Below, piece after piece: positions 10,853-22,557 of a DNA stretch of 64,000 bases. The position numbers and the translations under genes were made by a program. Origin of the DNA: Marinobacter sp. F4218 (lineage in GTDB: Bacteria > Pseudomonadota > Gammaproteobacteria > Pseudomonadales > Oleiphilaceae); NCBI RefSeq assembly GCF_019443085.1, contig NZ_JAHZIL010000003.1:1736001-1800000 (forward strand), read 5' to 3'. Within the stretch, counting starts at the first letter, position 1. Every line of letters begins with the position of its first letter. The notes beneath the pieces were generated by a model. It did no database searches. It worked only from the letters and a program-made list of their open reading frames with translations, and was not told the origin of the DNA.

Positions 10853-10873
10853 GCCGAAGGCCCGGAGACCACC

Positions 10874-12013
10874 ATGAATTTCGCATTCAACGAAGAACAG
10901 ATGGCGATCCGCGAAGTGGTCGCCCGCTTCAGCACCGAGGTGCTGGCGCCGGGCTACCGCAAGCGGGATCAGGCGGGTGTCATCGAACGGGATGTCATCC
11001 GCCAGCTTGGCGAGATGGGCCTTCTGGGCGGTGAGCTGTCCGAAGAGTTCGGGGGCAGCGGCATGGATTGTGTCACCAGCGGCCTGATCATCGAGGAGAT
11101 CTCGAAAGGGGATTTCAACGTGGGCTACATCCCCCTGCTGGCGTCCCTGAATGGCCAGATCATCGCCAGCCACGCGACCCCGGCCCTGGCAACAGAGTGG
11201 CTGTACGGCATAACCGCTGGCCAGAAGGTGGCCTGCATCGCCCTGACCGAACCCCATGGTGGCTCGGACGCCGCCAACCTGCGCCTGAAGGCCGAGAAGA
11301 AAGGCGACGCCTACCTGCTCAACGGCGAGAAAACCTCCATTTCCATGGCCGACCAGGCCGATGTGGCGGTGGTGTTTGCCCGCACGGGCACGGTGGAGCA
11401 GCGGGCCTCTGGCATCAGTGCTTTCCTGGTCCCGATGGACAGCCCGGGCATCACCACTACCCGGTTCGAGGACAATGGCCAGCGTGCCATCGGCCGCGGC
11501 TCCATCTTCTTCGACAACGTGGAAGTGCCCGCCAGCAACATGATGGGTGTCGAGGGTAAAGGCTTCAAACAGGTGATGCAGGGGTTCGACTACAGCCGGG
11601 CGCTGATCGGCCTGCAGTGCCTGGCCGTGGCCCAGCAGTCGTTGGATGAGACCTGGCAGTGGCTGACCGAACGCACGGCCTTCGGTCAGAACCTGTCCGC
11701 GTTCCAGGGCCTGACGCATCCGCTGGCGGAATACCAGACCTACGTTCAGGCGGCGCGCCTGCAGTGCTACCATGCGCTCTGGCTCAAGGACAACAACCTG
11801 CCCCACAATGCCGAGGCAGCCATGAACAAGTGGTGGGGGCCGAAGCTGGCATTTGATGTGGTCAAGCAGTGCCTGCTGGCCCATGGCCACACCGGCTGGG
11901 GCGAGGATCTGCCGTTTGCCCAGCGGCTTCGGGACGTTCTGGGCCTGCAAATAGGTGACGGCACCGCGCAGATCATGAAGAATATCATTGCTCGCGAGTA
12001 CCTACCCAAGTAA
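10874..12013 (+). CDS. aliB: Cyclohexanecarboxyl-CoA dehydrogenase (acyl-CoA dehydrogenase family)
   Basis: This 379-residue flavoprotein of the acyl-CoA dehydrogenase family has the FAD/substrate motif LTEPHGGSDAANLRLKAE and a C-terminal helical domain. At the place where ordinary members carry the catalytic Glu of YEGT, this protein reads GDGT, with Asp362 in the base position. That matches the idea that alicyclic-CoA dehydrogenases differ in active-site acids. It should introduce the C1-C2 double bond of cyclohexanecarboxyl-CoA, passing electrons to ETF. Its stop overlaps a following ATG by 1 nt, but the MarR gene probably starts further downstream. Confidence 0.78.
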   Translation: MNFAFNEEQMAIREVVARFSTEVLAPGYRKRDQAGVIERDVIRQLGEMGLLGGELSEEFGGSGMDCVTSGLIIEEISKGDFNVGYIPLLASLNGQIIASHATPALATEWLYGITAGQKVACIALTEPHGGSDAANLRLKAEKKGDAYLLNGEKTSISMADQADVAVVFARTGTVEQRASGISAFLVPMDSPGITTTRFEDNGQRAIGRGSIFFDNVEVPASNMMGVEGKGFKQVMQGFDYSRALIGLQCLAVAQQSLDETWQWLTERTAFGQNLSAFQGLTHPLAEYQTYVQAARLQCYHALWLKDNNLPHNAEAAMNKWWGPKLAFDVVKQCLLAHGHTGWGEDLPFAQRLRDVLGLQIGDGTAQIMKNIIAREYLPK

Positions 12014-12096
12014 TGCGCCCCCTGACCGACGCGATTCGGGGCGCCGATGCATACCTTCCTGGGCATCCGGCCGGGAAGGGACAGACAGGAGCTCAG

Positions 12097-12564
12097 ATGA
12101 TCGTCAACGAATCCGGCGGTATTCCGAACCGGCTGTTTTTCCGCCTGTTCCAGACCGGAAACATCCTCCAGCGGCAGGTTCAGAATGAAATGGGGATCAG
12201 CGCGGTGCAGTGGGCGGTGCTGGGGGCGCTGTCACGGGAAGGGTTTGAAGACGGAACGTCCTTCAACCAGCTCAAGGAGTACCTGCACGTCAGCCGGCAG
12301 AACCTCGACGGCGTACTGAAACGCATGGAGCGGGATGGTCATGTGGTGCGAATTACCGATCCCCAGGACCGGCGCGCCCGACTGGTGGTGCTTACCGAAT
12401 CCGGTCGGGAATTCTGGAACAAGCTGCAGGACACCATCACCGAGTTCTACCAGCAAGCCCTGCAGGGATTGAGCTTCGATGACGGAGTGAGTCTGCTGCA
12501 CCTTCTGAAAAAACTGCAACGGGACCTGAGCGGGATTTCGCTTGGCGATAAGCCCGGCCAATGA
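12097..12564 (+). CDS. badR: MarR-family regulator, BadR-like
   Basis: From the ATG at 12097 (AGGAG at 12087-12091) the product has 155 residues. The frame is open back to 12013, but the extra residues are low in structure and lack a ribosome site. A winged-helix MarR domain is seen: WAVLGALSREG, the recognition region LKEYLHVSRQNLDGVLKRME, and the wing DPQDRRARLVVLTESG. In R. palustris the equivalent BadR represses the badHI-aliAB genes and is relieved by a ring-CoA intermediate. Position as last gene of the operon fits autoregulated repression through the palindromes at 7411-7429 or 7463-7476. The function is inferred from this context. Confidence 0.7.
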   Translation: MIVNESGGIPNRLFFRLFQTGNILQRQVQNEMGISAVQWAVLGALSREGFEDGTSFNQLKEYLHVSRQNLDGVLKRMERDGHVVRITDPQDRRARLVVLTESGREFWNKLQDTITEFYQQALQGLSFDDGVSLLHLLKKLQRDLSGISLGDKPGQ

Positions 12565-12576
12565 ATATGGCCGGGC
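12552..12576. terminator. Hairpin between convergent badR and dadA
   Basis: A perfect 9-bp stem (GCCCGGCCA / TGGCCGGGC) with a 7-nt loop overlaps the badR stop codon and ends 12 nt before the dadA stop. There is no T-run on either side, so it may act as a shared 3'-end stabiliser or a weak bidirectional terminator. Confidence 0.5.
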
Positions 12577-12588
12577 CAACAACCCAGA

Positions 12589-13833
12589 CTAGCCGGCAGC
12601 GCTGACGGTAACGCCAGACGACGACCTTTCAACAGCTTCGGCCAGCATCTCGGCGGTAATCGCCGACAGGGTCCAGCCCAGGTGACCGTGACCGGTGTTG
12701 TAGAACACGGTCGGCAGGCGACCCGGACCCACGCGCGGCATCATGTTGGGCAGCATGGGGCGCAGTCCGGCCCAGGGCACAACGCGGCGGGTGCTGACCC
12801 CCGGGAAACATTCCTCGACCCAGCGGGTCAGCGGCTTGATCCGGTCATCCCGGATATTCCGGTTGAAGCCGTTGAATTCCGCCGTCCCCGCAACGCGGAA
12901 GCGGTCATCGCCGAGCCGGCTGGTCACCAGCTTGGTGGCGTCGTCCAGCAGGCTGACTGTCGGCGCAGCCTTCTGGGAAGCCTCGTCATCCAGCTGGACG
13001 GTGATGGAATAGCCTTTTACCGGGTAGATATTCACCCGGTCGCCCAGCTTCGCCGCCAGTGCCCGACTGCCGGTGCCCGCGCAGATCACCACTCCGTCAA
13101 AGGTGTCGCGATTCTGCTGTTCGCCGTCGTAGGCAGTCACCCAGGCGTTGTTCTGATCTGCACTGAGTTCGGTTACGGTGTGCCCGTAGCAGGTCTTGAC
13201 GCCGAGGCGCAGGATCGCCTCGGCCAGGCCATTGGTGAACTTGTGGATATCACCGGTTGAATCGCTTTCGGTGAAGAAGCCACCGTAATAGGTTCCGGCC
13301 AGGGTGGGCTCGATCGACTTCATTTCCTCCGGGGTGACGGCCCGGCGCTCGAGACCGCCGGCAGCCAGCAGCTTGGAGACGTTGGCAGCGTGATCAAAAC
13401 CGTCCTTGTCACGATAGATGTGCAGGATGCCCTGCTTCTTCAGGTCAAAATCAATGCCCTCGTCCTGCGCCCACTGGAACAGGTGTTCCCGGGCGGCAAT
13501 GGCCATGCGCGCAGTTTCGGTGGTGTTCTGCTCATACTGGGGAATGGCGGCGATAAACTCCGCGAACCAGCTCAGCTTGTGCCAGGACGGCTTGGGGTTG
13601 ACCAGCAGGGGGGCATCACTTCGGAGCATCCACTTCATGCCCTTCATGATGGTCTGCCAGTTGTTCCAGACCTCGGCGTTGGAGGCTGACAACTGGCCAC
13701 CATTGGCGAAGGAGGTTTCCATCGCGGCATAGCGGTGCTTTTCGTAAACGGTGACATCAAGGCCGCGCTTGGCCAGGGTATAGGCGGTCGTGATACCGGT
13801 GATACCACCGCCAATTACTGCAATTCGCTTCAT
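12589..13833 (-). CDS. dadA: D-amino acid dehydrogenase-like FAD oxidoreductase
   Basis: This 414-residue protein opens with the FAD-binding motif IAVIGGGITGITTAYTLAKR and continues with the DadA-type segment ETSFANGGQLSASNAE. It ends with GHGHLGWTLSAITAEMLAE. DadA enzymes oxidatively deaminate D-amino acids at the inner face of the membrane, feeding electrons to the respiratory chain. A tandem glycine riboswitch lies just upstream, so this copy is probably induced by glycine and may serve glycine or D-amino-acid breakdown. No alanine racemase (dadX) is adjacent, unlike the usual dad operon. The true substrate is open. Confidence 0.8.
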   Translation of the reverse strand: MKRIAVIGGGITGITTAYTLAKRGLDVTVYEKHRYAAMETSFANGGQLSASNAEVWNNWQTIMKGMKWMLRSDAPLLVNPKPSWHKLSWFAEFIAAIPQYEQNTTETARMAIAAREHLFQWAQDEGIDFDLKKQGILHIYRDKDGFDHAANVSKLLAAGGLERRAVTPEEMKSIEPTLAGTYYGGFFTESDSTGDIHKFTNGLAEAILRLGVKTCYGHTVTELSADQNNAWVTAYDGEQQNRDTFDGVVICAGTGSRALAAKLGDRVNIYPVKGYSITVQLDDEASQKAAPTVSLLDDATKLVTSRLGDDRFRVAGTAEFNGFNRNIRDDRIKPLTRWVEECFPGVSTRRVVPWAGLRPMLPNMMPRVGPGRLPTVFYNTGHGHLGWTLSAITAEMLAEAVERSSSGVTVSAAG

Positions 13834-13892
13834 ACAACCATCTCCAGGAGGCGTCCAGGGTTTCCTTCCTACCCACAGTGGTAGAAAGCACC

Positions 13893-14093
13893 CCTTCCGT
13901 CACGGAACCTGAGAGATTCACGCGCCGATTCAACGGAATCGGCGGCTTGCTCCTTCGGTGTGCCGACTGACGCAGTCGTCGACAGCTCTTCGGAAAGTTT
14001 TCAAGTTAGCGGTCCTTTTGCCTGAGAGTTTCCGGGGCAGTTGCTCCTTCGGCGCCGGTCGCACAGCAGTGCAACACAGTCTCTCCCGCTAAC
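13893..14093 (-). promoter_or_regulatory. Tandem glycine riboswitch upstream of dadA
   Basis: Read on the minus strand, aptamer 1 (14093-14005) is closed by a perfect 8-bp P1 (GTTAGCGG / CCGCTAAC). It contains GGGAGAG, CCGAAGGAGCAA and the signature AAACTCTCAGGCAAAAGGAC. Aptamer 2 (13997-13893) is closed by CTTTCCG / CGGAAGG and contains ACACCGAAGGAGCAAGC and GTGAATCTCTCAGG. These are the conserved glycine-aptamer elements, and two in tandem is the common arrangement. A small hairpin (CTACC / GGTAG, 13885-13870) and a pyrimidine/purine-rich stretch near the ribosome site follow, with no T-run, so control is probably translational. Family knowledge: glycine riboswitches are usually ON switches. 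Confidence 0.92.
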
Positions 14094-14130
14094 AAGTCTG
14101 GCTATGAGCCAGTCTGCTTTGCAAAATAGC

Positions 14131-14153
14131 AAAAAACGCGGTTCTACAAAACC
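14131..14153 (-). terminator. Possible terminator after glmS
   Basis: On the minus strand a short hairpin (GGTTT-TGTA-GAACC) is followed by GCG and six T residues, 43-65 nt after the glmS stop. The stem is short, so termination may be partial. The 362 nt between glmS and dadA otherwise hold only the riboswitch; no clear promoter box could be assigned. Confidence 0.45.
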
Positions 14154-14195
14154 TTTAGCTGCGACAACCCGATTTGGCACCGGACAGCGGTGAAG

Positions 14196-16028
14196 CTATT
14201 CGACCGTCACGCTCTTGGCCAGGTTGCGCGGCTGATCCACGTCCGTACCCTTGAGGACGGCGACGTGGTAAGACAGCAACTGCAGCGGAACCGTGTAAAC
14301 AATCGGGGCGGTGATTTCATGCACCGACGGCAACTGCATGACGTGGATATGTTCTTCCGGTCTGACGTCAGCCGACTGGTCAGCAAACACAAAGAGTTCA
14401 CCGCCGCGGGCCCGGACTTCTTCCAGGTTGGACTTGAGCTTCTCCACGAGGTCGTTGTTGGGGGCCACGGTCACGACCGGCATTTCACTGTCCACCAAGG
14501 CCAACGGTCCGTGCTTCAGCTCGCCCGCCGGGTAGGCTTCCGCGTGGATGTAGGAGATTTCCTTGAGCTTGAGAGCACCTTCCAGAGCAACCGGGAACTG
14601 CGATCCCCGCCCGAGGAACAGGCTGTGGTTCTTGTCCATGAACGCCTTGGACATCTCGGCAATGTCCCCATCCAGGGCCAGCACCTGATCGACCTGACCC
14701 GGGAGCTGGTGAATCGCTTTCACGATGTCGGCTTCCCGCTGCTCATCCAGGCCATTATGGCGGGCCAGGGCCAGGGTGAAGATCAGCAACGCCGTGAGCT
14801 GGGTAGTGAAGGCCTTGGTGGAAGCCACACCAATCTCCGGGCCCGCCTGGGTCATGATCACCAGATCGGATTCCCGGACCAGGGAACTGCCGGGAACGTT
14901 GCAAATGGCGAGCGCGGCCCGGAAACCGGCCTGTTTGGCCTGGCGAAGAGCTGCCAGGGTATCGGCCGTTTCTCCGGACTGGGAAATGCACAGGAACAGG
15001 GTGTCCCGCTGGATCACGTGCTTGCGATACCGGAACTCGGACGCCACCTCAACGGAGCACGCCACACCGGCCAGCTCCTCAATCCAGTACCGGGCGACCA
15101 TACCGGCGTGGTAGCTGGTGCCACAGGCGATGATTTGAACGTGGTTCACGTCCTCCAGCAGGTTGGCCGCCTCGGTGCCAAGGGCCTGTTCCAGGACACG
15201 GCTGTCGGTAATCCGGCCTTCCATGGTGGCCTTGATCACTTTTGGCTGCTCGTATATTTCCTTGAGCATGAAGTGGCGGTATTCGCCCTTGTCGGCGGAA
15301 TCGGCACCGTGTTCGAAGCGGGTGACCTTGCGCTCCACCGGGGTCCCTTCACGGTCGTGGATGACCACCTTGTCCTTGTGGATGTCGGCGATATCGCCTT
15401 CTTCCAGGAACATGAACCGGTCCGTTACAGGCAGCAGAGCCAGCTGGTCGGAGGCAATGAAGTTCTCGCCAATACCGACACCGATTACCAGGGGACTGCC
15501 TTCCCGGCACACCACCAGGTGGTCCGGCTCGTCCGAATGCACAACGGCGAGGGCATAGGCCCCCCGCAGGCGGGCAATCGCAGCCTTGACCGAGGCGTAC
15601 AGGTTGTCCATCTCCCGATAGTACTTCTCGATCAGGTGGGCAACCACTTCGGTATCGGTCTGGGAGGAGAACTCAAAGCCTTCGCTCTTCAGCTCCTCAC
15701 GCAGATCCTGATAATTCTCGATGATGCCGTTGTGTACGATGGCCAGGCGTTCACCGGACATGTGCGGGTGGGCATTGATCTGCGAAGGTTCTCCGTGGGT
15801 TGCCCAGCGGGTGTGGGCAATGCCCAGGTGCCCGGTTAGCGGGTTTGTGTTGATGGCATCGCTCAGGGACGCAACCTTGCCCACTTCCCGTGCCCTCTGC
15901 ACCACGGTTCCGCCATCGATCACCGCCATTCCGGCGGAGTCGTAGCCCCGGTACTCCAGACGACGCAGTCCCTCCAGAAGAATGCCCTGAACGTCCCGTT
16001 CCGAAACCGCACCTACAATCCCACACAT
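14196..16028 (-). CDS. glmS: Glutamine-fructose-6-phosphate aminotransferase (isomerising)
   Basis: The full-length enzyme of 610 residues starts MCGIVGAV, leaving Cys2 as the N-terminal nucleophile of the glutaminase domain. The linker is followed by two SIS sugar-isomerase domains ([35 protein letters not shown]) and it ends in the usual LAKSVTVE tail. It makes glucosamine-6-phosphate from fructose-6-phosphate and glutamine, the entry to cell-wall amino sugars. It lies 27 nt after glmU, whose product acts later in the same pathway, so the two are probably co-transcribed. No glmS ribozyme is expected in this group or seen. Confidence 0.97.
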   Translation of the reverse strand: MCGIVGAVSERDVQGILLEGLRRLEYRGYDSAGMAVIDGGTVVQRAREVGKVASLSDAINTNPLTGHLGIAHTRWATHGEPSQINAHPHMSGERLAIVHNGIIENYQDLREELKSEGFEFSSQTDTEVVAHLIEKYYREMDNLYASVKAAIARLRGAYALAVVHSDEPDHLVVCREGSPLVIGVGIGENFIASDQLALLPVTDRFMFLEEGDIADIHKDKVVIHDREGTPVERKVTRFEHGADSADKGEYRHFMLKEIYEQPKVIKATMEGRITDSRVLEQALGTEAANLLEDVNHVQIIACGTSYHAGMVARYWIEELAGVACSVEVASEFRYRKHVIQRDTLFLCISQSGETADTLAALRQAKQAGFRAALAICNVPGSSLVRESDLVIMTQAGPEIGVASTKAFTTQLTALLIFTLALARHNGLDEQREADIVKAIHQLPGQVDQVLALDGDIAEMSKAFMDKNHSLFLGRGSQFPVALEGALKLKEISYIHAEAYPAGELKHGPLALVDSEMPVVTVAPNNDLVEKLKSNLEEVRARGGELFVFADQSADVRPEEHIHVMQLPSVHEITAPIVYTVPLQLLSYHVAVLKGTDVDQPRNLAKSVTVE

Positions 16029-16055
16029 GCTGCTTTCACCTGTCCTGTAAGCTAA

Positions 16056-17429
16056 TCAATCGGTTTTCTTCGGCCGTTCCCAGCCGGAAATATTACGCTG
16101 GCGACCACGGGCCACTGCAAGTTCATTGTCGGCCACGTCCCTGGTGATGGTCGAGCCGGCACCAATGGTGGCATCCGCGGCAACAGTGACCGGAGCGACG
16201 AGGGAGCTGTTAGAGCCAACAAACACGCCGTCGCCGATCACCGTCTGGAACTTGTTAACTCCATCATAGTTGCAGGTGATGGTGCCTGCACCCACATTCA
16301 CATTACGGCCCAGGGCGGCATCGCCAACGTAGCTCAGGTGGTTGATTTTACTGCCCTCACCTACGATGGCCTTCTTGGTTTCTACAAAGTTACCAACCTT
16401 GGTGTCGGCGGCGAGGTCGGTGCCGGGACGCAGCCGGGCAAACGGTCCGATCTGGGCGTTGGCGCCAATGCTGGCACCTTCAATGACGCTGTGGGCCTTG
16501 ATCTGGGTGCCATCGGCAATGCGGGCATCCCGGATCACACACCCGGGACCGATGGTGACCTGACTGCCAAGCTCCACTTTGCCCTCAAACACGACGTTCA
16601 CATCAATCAGAATGTCGTTGCCGATGGTCAGTTCACCCCGGACATCAATCCGGGCCGGATCGGCCAGGGTCGCTCCCTCGGCCATCAGCCGCTCGGCTTC
16701 CCGGCGCTGGTACCAACGTTCGAGCTCCGACAACTGAAGCCGGTTGTTAACACCCTGAACCTCGAAAGGATCCCGCGGCTGGGACACCGAGATCGCTAGA
16801 TCGTTTTGCACCGCCATGGCAATGATATCAGTGAGGTAGTACTCGCCCTGGGCATTGGCATTCGACAACGCCGGCAGCCAGGCTTTCAGATGCTTCGCAG
16901 AGACCGCAAGAATCCCTGTATTCACCTCGCGGATCGCCTGCTGGGCCTCGCTGGCATCCTTCTGCTCTACGATCGACGTGACGTTGCCGGAGGCATCCCG
17001 GACAATCCGCCCGTAACCATTTGGATCCTCAAGGGTGACGGTCAGCAGGCCCAGGGTTTCGTCGTCCAGTCCTGCAACCATGGCCTCCAGGGTATCCCGG
17101 CGAGTCAGCGGTACATCCCCATAAAGCACCAACACCCGCGCGTCGTCCGGCAGATCCGGCAACACCTGGGCGACGGCATGGCCGGTGCCCAGCTGTTCGC
17201 TCTGGACCACCCAGTTTACGGTCGCTTCAGCGGTAACTGAACGGACCTGGTCCGCGCCATGTCCAATTACGGCGTGAATCTTTTCCGCACCGAGCTGTTT
17301 GGCAGTCCCGATCACGTGGTGGAGCATCGGCCTACCTGCCACAGCGTGCAGGACTTTCGGCAACGCGGATTTCATTCTCGAACCCTGACCGGCGGCCAGA
17401 ATCACAACGTGTAACGGGCTCATGGACAA
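16056..17429 (-). CDS. glmU: Bifunctional GlcN-1-P acetyltransferase / GlcNAc-1-P uridyltransferase
   Basis: The 457-residue protein has the N-terminal uridyltransferase domain with the nucleotide loop [16 protein letters not shown]. The C-terminal left-handed beta-helix has repeated hexapeptides ([20 protein letters not shown] and onwards). It makes UDP-GlcNAc for peptidoglycan and lipopolysaccharide. The gene sits between the atp operon terminator and glmS, the common proteobacterial order atp-glmU-glmS. Confidence 0.97.
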   Translation of the reverse strand: MSMSPLHVVILAAGQGSRMKSALPKVLHAVAGRPMLHHVIGTAKQLGAEKIHAVIGHGADQVRSVTAEATVNWVVQSEQLGTGHAVAQVLPDLPDDARVLVLYGDVPLTRRDTLEAMVAGLDDETLGLLTVTLEDPNGYGRIVRDASGNVTSIVEQKDASEAQQAIREVNTGILAVSAKHLKAWLPALSNANAQGEYYLTDIIAMAVQNDLAISVSQPRDPFEVQGVNNRLQLSELERWYQRREAERLMAEGATLADPARIDVRGELTIGNDILIDVNVVFEGKVELGSQVTIGPGCVIRDARIADGTQIKAHSVIEGASIGANAQIGPFARLRPGTDLAADTKVGNFVETKKAIVGEGSKINHLSYVGDAALGRNVNVGAGTITCNYDGVNKFQTVIGDGVFVGSNSSLVAPVTVAADATIGAGSTITRDVADNELAVARGRQRNISGWERPKKTD

Positions 17430-17469
17430 ATCAGACCCCCGGAGTCTCTGGATTTTGTGTCATTAAACG

Positions 17470-17540
17470 AAAAAAGCCGCAACCCGGATGGCCGGAGTTC
17501 CAACGGTAGGCGTTGGATTTCCAGCCGCTCAGGATGCGGC
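17470..17540 (-). terminator. atp operon terminator with three-way folding potential
   Basis: On the minus strand GCCGCA (17540-17535) can pair with TGCGGC (17481-17476), directly followed by six T residues. Inside lie a perfect 7-bp hairpin, TCCAACG-CCTAC-CGTTGGA (17517-17499), and a CCGG-CCAT-CCGG hairpin (17495-17484). It lies 33 nt after the atpC stop and 41 nt before the glmU start. Confidence 0.7.
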
Positions 17541-17572
17541 GTTGGTGTTCGGCAAACCCGAAACGAAAATGC

Positions 17573-17995
17573 TTAACGCATTTTGTTACGCAGCTGCTGG
17601 ATGGTACGAAGCTGCGCAGCAGCCTCGGCCAGTTCTGCAGCGGCACGGGAGTACTCGAATTCACCGGTCTTGTTGGCAAGTGCTTTCTCGGCTTCTTTCT
17701 GTGCCTCGAGAGCAGCGGCTTCGTCCACATCCTTGGCACGGACCGCGGTATCAGCCAGCAAAGTTACCAGATTGGGCTGGACCTCCAGATATCCGCCGGA
17801 CACGTAAAGAATTTCTTCCTCACCGCCCTGCTTGATGATCCGAATGGGGCCCGGTTTCAGCTCGGTCAGCAGCGGGGTGTGACCCGGGGCAATGCCCAGG
17901 TCACCTTCAGAACCCGCCGCGATCAGCATTTCAACCAATCCGGAATAGATCTTTGTTTCGGCACTTACCACATCACAATGCACGGTTATACCCAT
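17573..17995 (-). CDS. atpC: ATP synthase F1 epsilon subunit
   Basis: A 140-residue epsilon subunit with the N-terminal beta-sandwich ([40 protein letters not shown]) and a C-terminal two-helix region rich in Ala and Glu. It forms part of the central stalk and its C-terminal helices can inhibit ATP hydrolysis. Last gene of the atp operon, 47 nt after atpD and followed by a terminator. Confidence 0.96.
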   Translation of the reverse strand: MGITVHCDVVSAETKIYSGLVEMLIAAGSEGDLGIAPGHTPLLTELKPGPIRIIKQGGEEEILYVSGGYLEVQPNLVTLLADTAVRAKDVDEAAALEAQKEAEKALANKTGEFEYSRAAAELAEAAAQLRTIQQLRNKMR

Positions 17996-18042
17996 GTCAG
18001 TTGCCTCTCTGATCGATCCGGAAACAAGTGCAACGGCTCAGT

Positions 18043-19455
<1,413 letters not shown>

Positions 19456-19493
19456 TTAAGTAGTCAATAAAACCAGTTGGATTGTTTACGGGA

Positions 19494-20357
19494 TCAGACC
19501 GAAGCCGCGCCGCTCACAATCTCCGAAATCTCTTGGGTGATGGCTGCCTGACGCGCCTTGTTATAGGCCAACTGAAGCTCGTCCATAATGTCTCCGGCGT
19601 TATCAGTTGCGCTCTTCATGGCGATCATCCGGGCTGCCTGTTCACATGCCAGATTCTCTACCACACCCTGGTATACCTGGGATTCAATAAATCGTGGCAG
19701 AAGGCCATCGAGGATCTGCCTGGCATCGGGCTCGTAGAGATAATCCCACTGGTTTTTGATCTCTTCTTCGTCATCGCTCTCAGGCAGGGGCAGAAGCTGC
19801 TCCACCTTCGGGCTTTGGGTCATGGTGTTAACGAATTCGTTGCTCACTACATAAAGGCGATCAATCTTGCCTTCAGAGTACGAATCGAGCATGACCTTGA
19901 CGTTGCCGATGAGTTTTTCAGAGCTCGGGCTGTCCCCCAGATGGGTCAGCGCCGCAACGACGTTACCGCCGTAGCTCCGGAAAAAGGAGGCGCCTTTCTG
20001 CCCGATGGCGCACAGTTCAACTTCGACTCCTTTTTCTTTCCACGCTCGCATTTCACGGACAAGCGCTTTAAATAAGTTGCCGTTCAGACCACCGCAGAGG
20101 CCACGATCAGTGGACACCACGATATAGCCAACGCGCTTAACTTCACGGTCGACCATAAACGGATGCTTGTACTGAGCGTTCGCCTTGGCAATGTGCCCGA
20201 TCATCTGACGCATCTTTTCGGCGTACGGGCGAGTTGCCTGCATGCGCTCCTGAGCCTTACGCATCTTACTCGCCGCAACCATTTCCATGGCGCTGGTGAT
20301 TTTCTGCGTGCTCTTGATGCTTGAAATCTGGTTACGTATTTCTTTGCCGACGGCCAT
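19494..20357 (-). CDS. atpG: ATP synthase F1 gamma subunit
   Basis: The rotor-shaft subunit, 287 residues. It has the N-terminal helix [20 protein letters not shown], the central [14 protein letters not shown] motif and the C-terminal helix [20 protein letters not shown]. The paired N- and C-terminal helices form the coiled coil inside the alpha/beta ring. Confidence 0.98.
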   Translation of the reverse strand: MAVGKEIRNQISSIKSTQKITSAMEMVAASKMRKAQERMQATRPYAEKMRQMIGHIAKANAQYKHPFMVDREVKRVGYIVVSTDRGLCGGLNGNLFKALVREMRAWKEKGVEVELCAIGQKGASFFRSYGGNVVAALTHLGDSPSSEKLIGNVKVMLDSYSEGKIDRLYVVSNEFVNTMTQSPKVEQLLPLPESDDEEEIKNQWDYLYEPDARQILDGLLPRFIESQVYQGVVENLACEQAARMIAMKSATDNAGDIMDELQLAYNKARQAAITQEISEIVSGAASV

Positions 20358-20432
20358 AACTCACTGCCTTCTCAAGTTAGACACTCGTTGCTACGAAAAT
20401 CGGCCCGCGACAAAGGTCGCAGGCCCGTTTTC

Positions 20433-21977
20433 TTACCAGCTCTGAGTGGTCTTGAATTTCTCAAGTGCAGCTTTCAGGCCGGAAGCGATTTCGTCGTTGA
20501 AATCACCTTTCTCGTTGATCTTGGCGAGCAGGTCTTTCTGTTCGGCGCGCATCCAGTCGAGCAATTGCGCTTCGAACTTAACAACCTTGTCGACATCAAC
20601 GTCGTCCAGGAAGCCTTCGTTGGCTGCAAACAGAACCGTACCCATTTCAGCCACTGACATCGGGCTGTACTGGTTCTGCTTCATGAGTTCCGTTACACGC
20701 TGACCGTGTTCCAGCTGCTTGCGGGTTGCTTCGTCAAGGTCGGAAGCAAACTGTGCAAACGCCGCCAATTCACGGTACTGAGCCAGTGCCAGACGGATGT
20801 TACCGCCAAGCTTCTTCATGATCTTGGTCTGGGCTGAACCACCTACCCGGGATACTGAGACGCCGGCGTTCATCGCCGGACGGATGCCGGAGTTGAACAG
20901 GTTGGTTTCCAGGAAGATCTGGCCATCGGTAATGGAGATCACGTTGGTCGGTACGAACGCAGACACGTCGCCGGCCTGGGTTTCGATGATCGGCAGCGCG
21001 GTCAGGGAACCGGTCTTGCCTTTCACTTCACCACCTGTGAACTTCTCAACGTAATCCGCGTTCACCCGGGACGCACGCTCCAGGAGACGTGAGTGCAGGT
21101 AGAATACGTCACCCGGATAGGCTTCACGGCCCGGCGGACGACGCAGCAGCAGGGAGATTTGGCGATAAGCGACAGCCTGCTTGGACAAATCATCGTAGAT
21201 GATCAGCGCGTCTTCACCACGGTCACGGAAGTACTCACCCATGGAGGTACCGGCGTACGGCGCCAGGAACTGGGTAGCGGCCGGATCGGCAGCGCCGGCG
21301 GCAACCACGATGGTGTGATCCATGGCGCCATGCTCTTCCAGCTTGCGCACAACGGCGGCAATAGAAGACTGCTTCTGGCCGACAGCGACATAGATACACT
21401 TGATGCCGCTGCCTTTCTGGTTGATGATCGCGTCGATGGCGACCGCGGTCTTACCGATCTGGCGGTCACCGATGATCAGCTCACGCTGGCCGCGACCGAT
21501 CGGTACCATGGTGTCAATCGCTTTCAGACCCGTCTGAACCGGCTCATCAACGGACTGACGCTCGATGACGCCCGGCGCAACCTTCTCGATCGGAGATGTC
21601 AGGCTCGTGCCCAGGTCGCCCTTGCCGTCGATTGGGTTACCCAGTGAGTCCACCACGCGGCCGATCAGCTCCGGACCGACCGGAACTTCCAGGATACGAC
21701 CGGTACAACGAACCTTCTGGCCTTCTGCCAGGTCTTCGTAGTCACCCAGAACAACCGCACCTACGGAATCACGCTCCAGGTTCAGAGCCATACCGAAGAT
21801 GCCGTTGGCAAATTCAATCATCTCGCCGTACATAACGTCGGCAAGACCGTGGATCAGTACGATGCCGTCAGAAACCGACAGGATCGTACCCTCGTTTTTT
21901 GCTTCGGAAGAGATGTCGAGCTTCTCGATTCTCTTCTTGATGATGTCACTGATCTCGGATGGATTCAGTTGCTGCAT
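20433..21977 (-). CDS. atpA: ATP synthase F1 alpha subunit
   Basis: The 514-residue alpha subunit has Walker [12 protein letters not shown] near residue 170 and the conserved [17 protein letters not shown] segment. The N-terminus ([20 protein letters not shown]) binds delta. It carries non-catalytic nucleotide sites in the F1 head. It follows atpH by 28 nt and precedes atpG by 75 nt. Confidence 0.98.
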   Translation of the reverse strand: MQQLNPSEISDIIKKRIEKLDISSEAKNEGTILSVSDGIVLIHGLADVMYGEMIEFANGIFGMALNLERDSVGAVVLGDYEDLAEGQKVRCTGRILEVPVGPELIGRVVDSLGNPIDGKGDLGTSLTSPIEKVAPGVIERQSVDEPVQTGLKAIDTMVPIGRGQRELIIGDRQIGKTAVAIDAIINQKGSGIKCIYVAVGQKQSSIAAVVRKLEEHGAMDHTIVVAAGAADPAATQFLAPYAGTSMGEYFRDRGEDALIIYDDLSKQAVAYRQISLLLRRPPGREAYPGDVFYLHSRLLERASRVNADYVEKFTGGEVKGKTGSLTALPIIETQAGDVSAFVPTNVISITDGQIFLETNLFNSGIRPAMNAGVSVSRVGGSAQTKIMKKLGGNIRLALAQYRELAAFAQFASDLDEATRKQLEHGQRVTELMKQNQYSPMSVAEMGTVLFAANEGFLDDVDVDKVVKFEAQLLDWMRAEQKDLLAKINEKGDFNDEIASGLKAALEKFKTTQSW

Positions 21978-22005
21978 GCCAATATCCTCAAACCTTGTGC
22001 TGAAA

Positions 22006-22542
22006 TCAGGAGCCCAGAGCGTCGGCCAGCTTGGTCAGCTTTCCGCGTACAGAAGCGTCAATGACCAGATCGCCGGTGCGGATAACTGCACCGCCAATCA
22101 GAGACTTGTCCAATGACGCTGCGAGTGACACTGTCCGCTCGAGTTTCGTCGAGAGTGCCTGGGCGAGCTTCTGTTGCTGTTCGTCCGTAAGCTCGAAAGC
22201 TGCGGTAACTTCGATATCAACAGTGCGCTCCAGATCAGCCCGGTACGTGTTGAAGAGCGCTGAAATCTCGGGAAGAAGAGTCAGCCGACGGTTTTCTGCC
22301 AGTACGGCGAAAAAGTTACGAACCTGTTCGGTGACGCCTTCTTCGGCGACCTCCAGAATCAGCTCGGCCTTCTTCTGCTCTTCCAGACCCGGATTCGCGA
22401 GAAGCTGTCGAATGCTTTTGTTCGCGGTGACCTGTCCGGCAATCGTCAGTACCTGGGACCACTCAGCCAGTTGCTCGTGCTCCTGGGCGGCCTTGAATGC
22501 TGCTTTTGCGTAAGGACGGGCCAGCGTTCTCAGTTCTGCCAT
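22006..22542 (-). CDS. atpH: ATP synthase F1 delta subunit
   Basis: A 178-residue OSCP/delta family protein, with the N-terminal six-helix domain beginning [18 protein letters not shown] and the C-terminal segment [19 protein letters not shown] typical of the family. It joins the peripheral stalk (b dimer) to the top of F1. It is placed between atpF and atpA with 15 and 28 nt gaps. Confidence 0.97.
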   Translation of the reverse strand: MAELRTLARPYAKAAFKAAQEHEQLAEWSQVLTIAGQVTANKSIRQLLANPGLEEQKKAELILEVAEEGVTEQVRNFFAVLAENRRLTLLPEISALFNTYRADLERTVDIEVTAAFELTDEQQQKLAQALSTKLERTVSLAASLDKSLIGGAVIRTGDLVIDASVRGKLTKLADALGS

Positions 22543-22557
22543 GATGAACCTCGTCGT

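Noticed and set aside
9941..11950. Long minus-strand open frame opposite badI and aliB
   Set aside because: It covers two well-recognised genes on the plus strand and has no domain-like sequence or ribosome site.
12013..12096. Longer N-terminus of the MarR regulator starting at the aliB stop
   Set aside because: The 28 extra residues have no ribosome site at the start and no similarity to MarR N-termini; the ATG at 12097 has AGGAG at the right distance.
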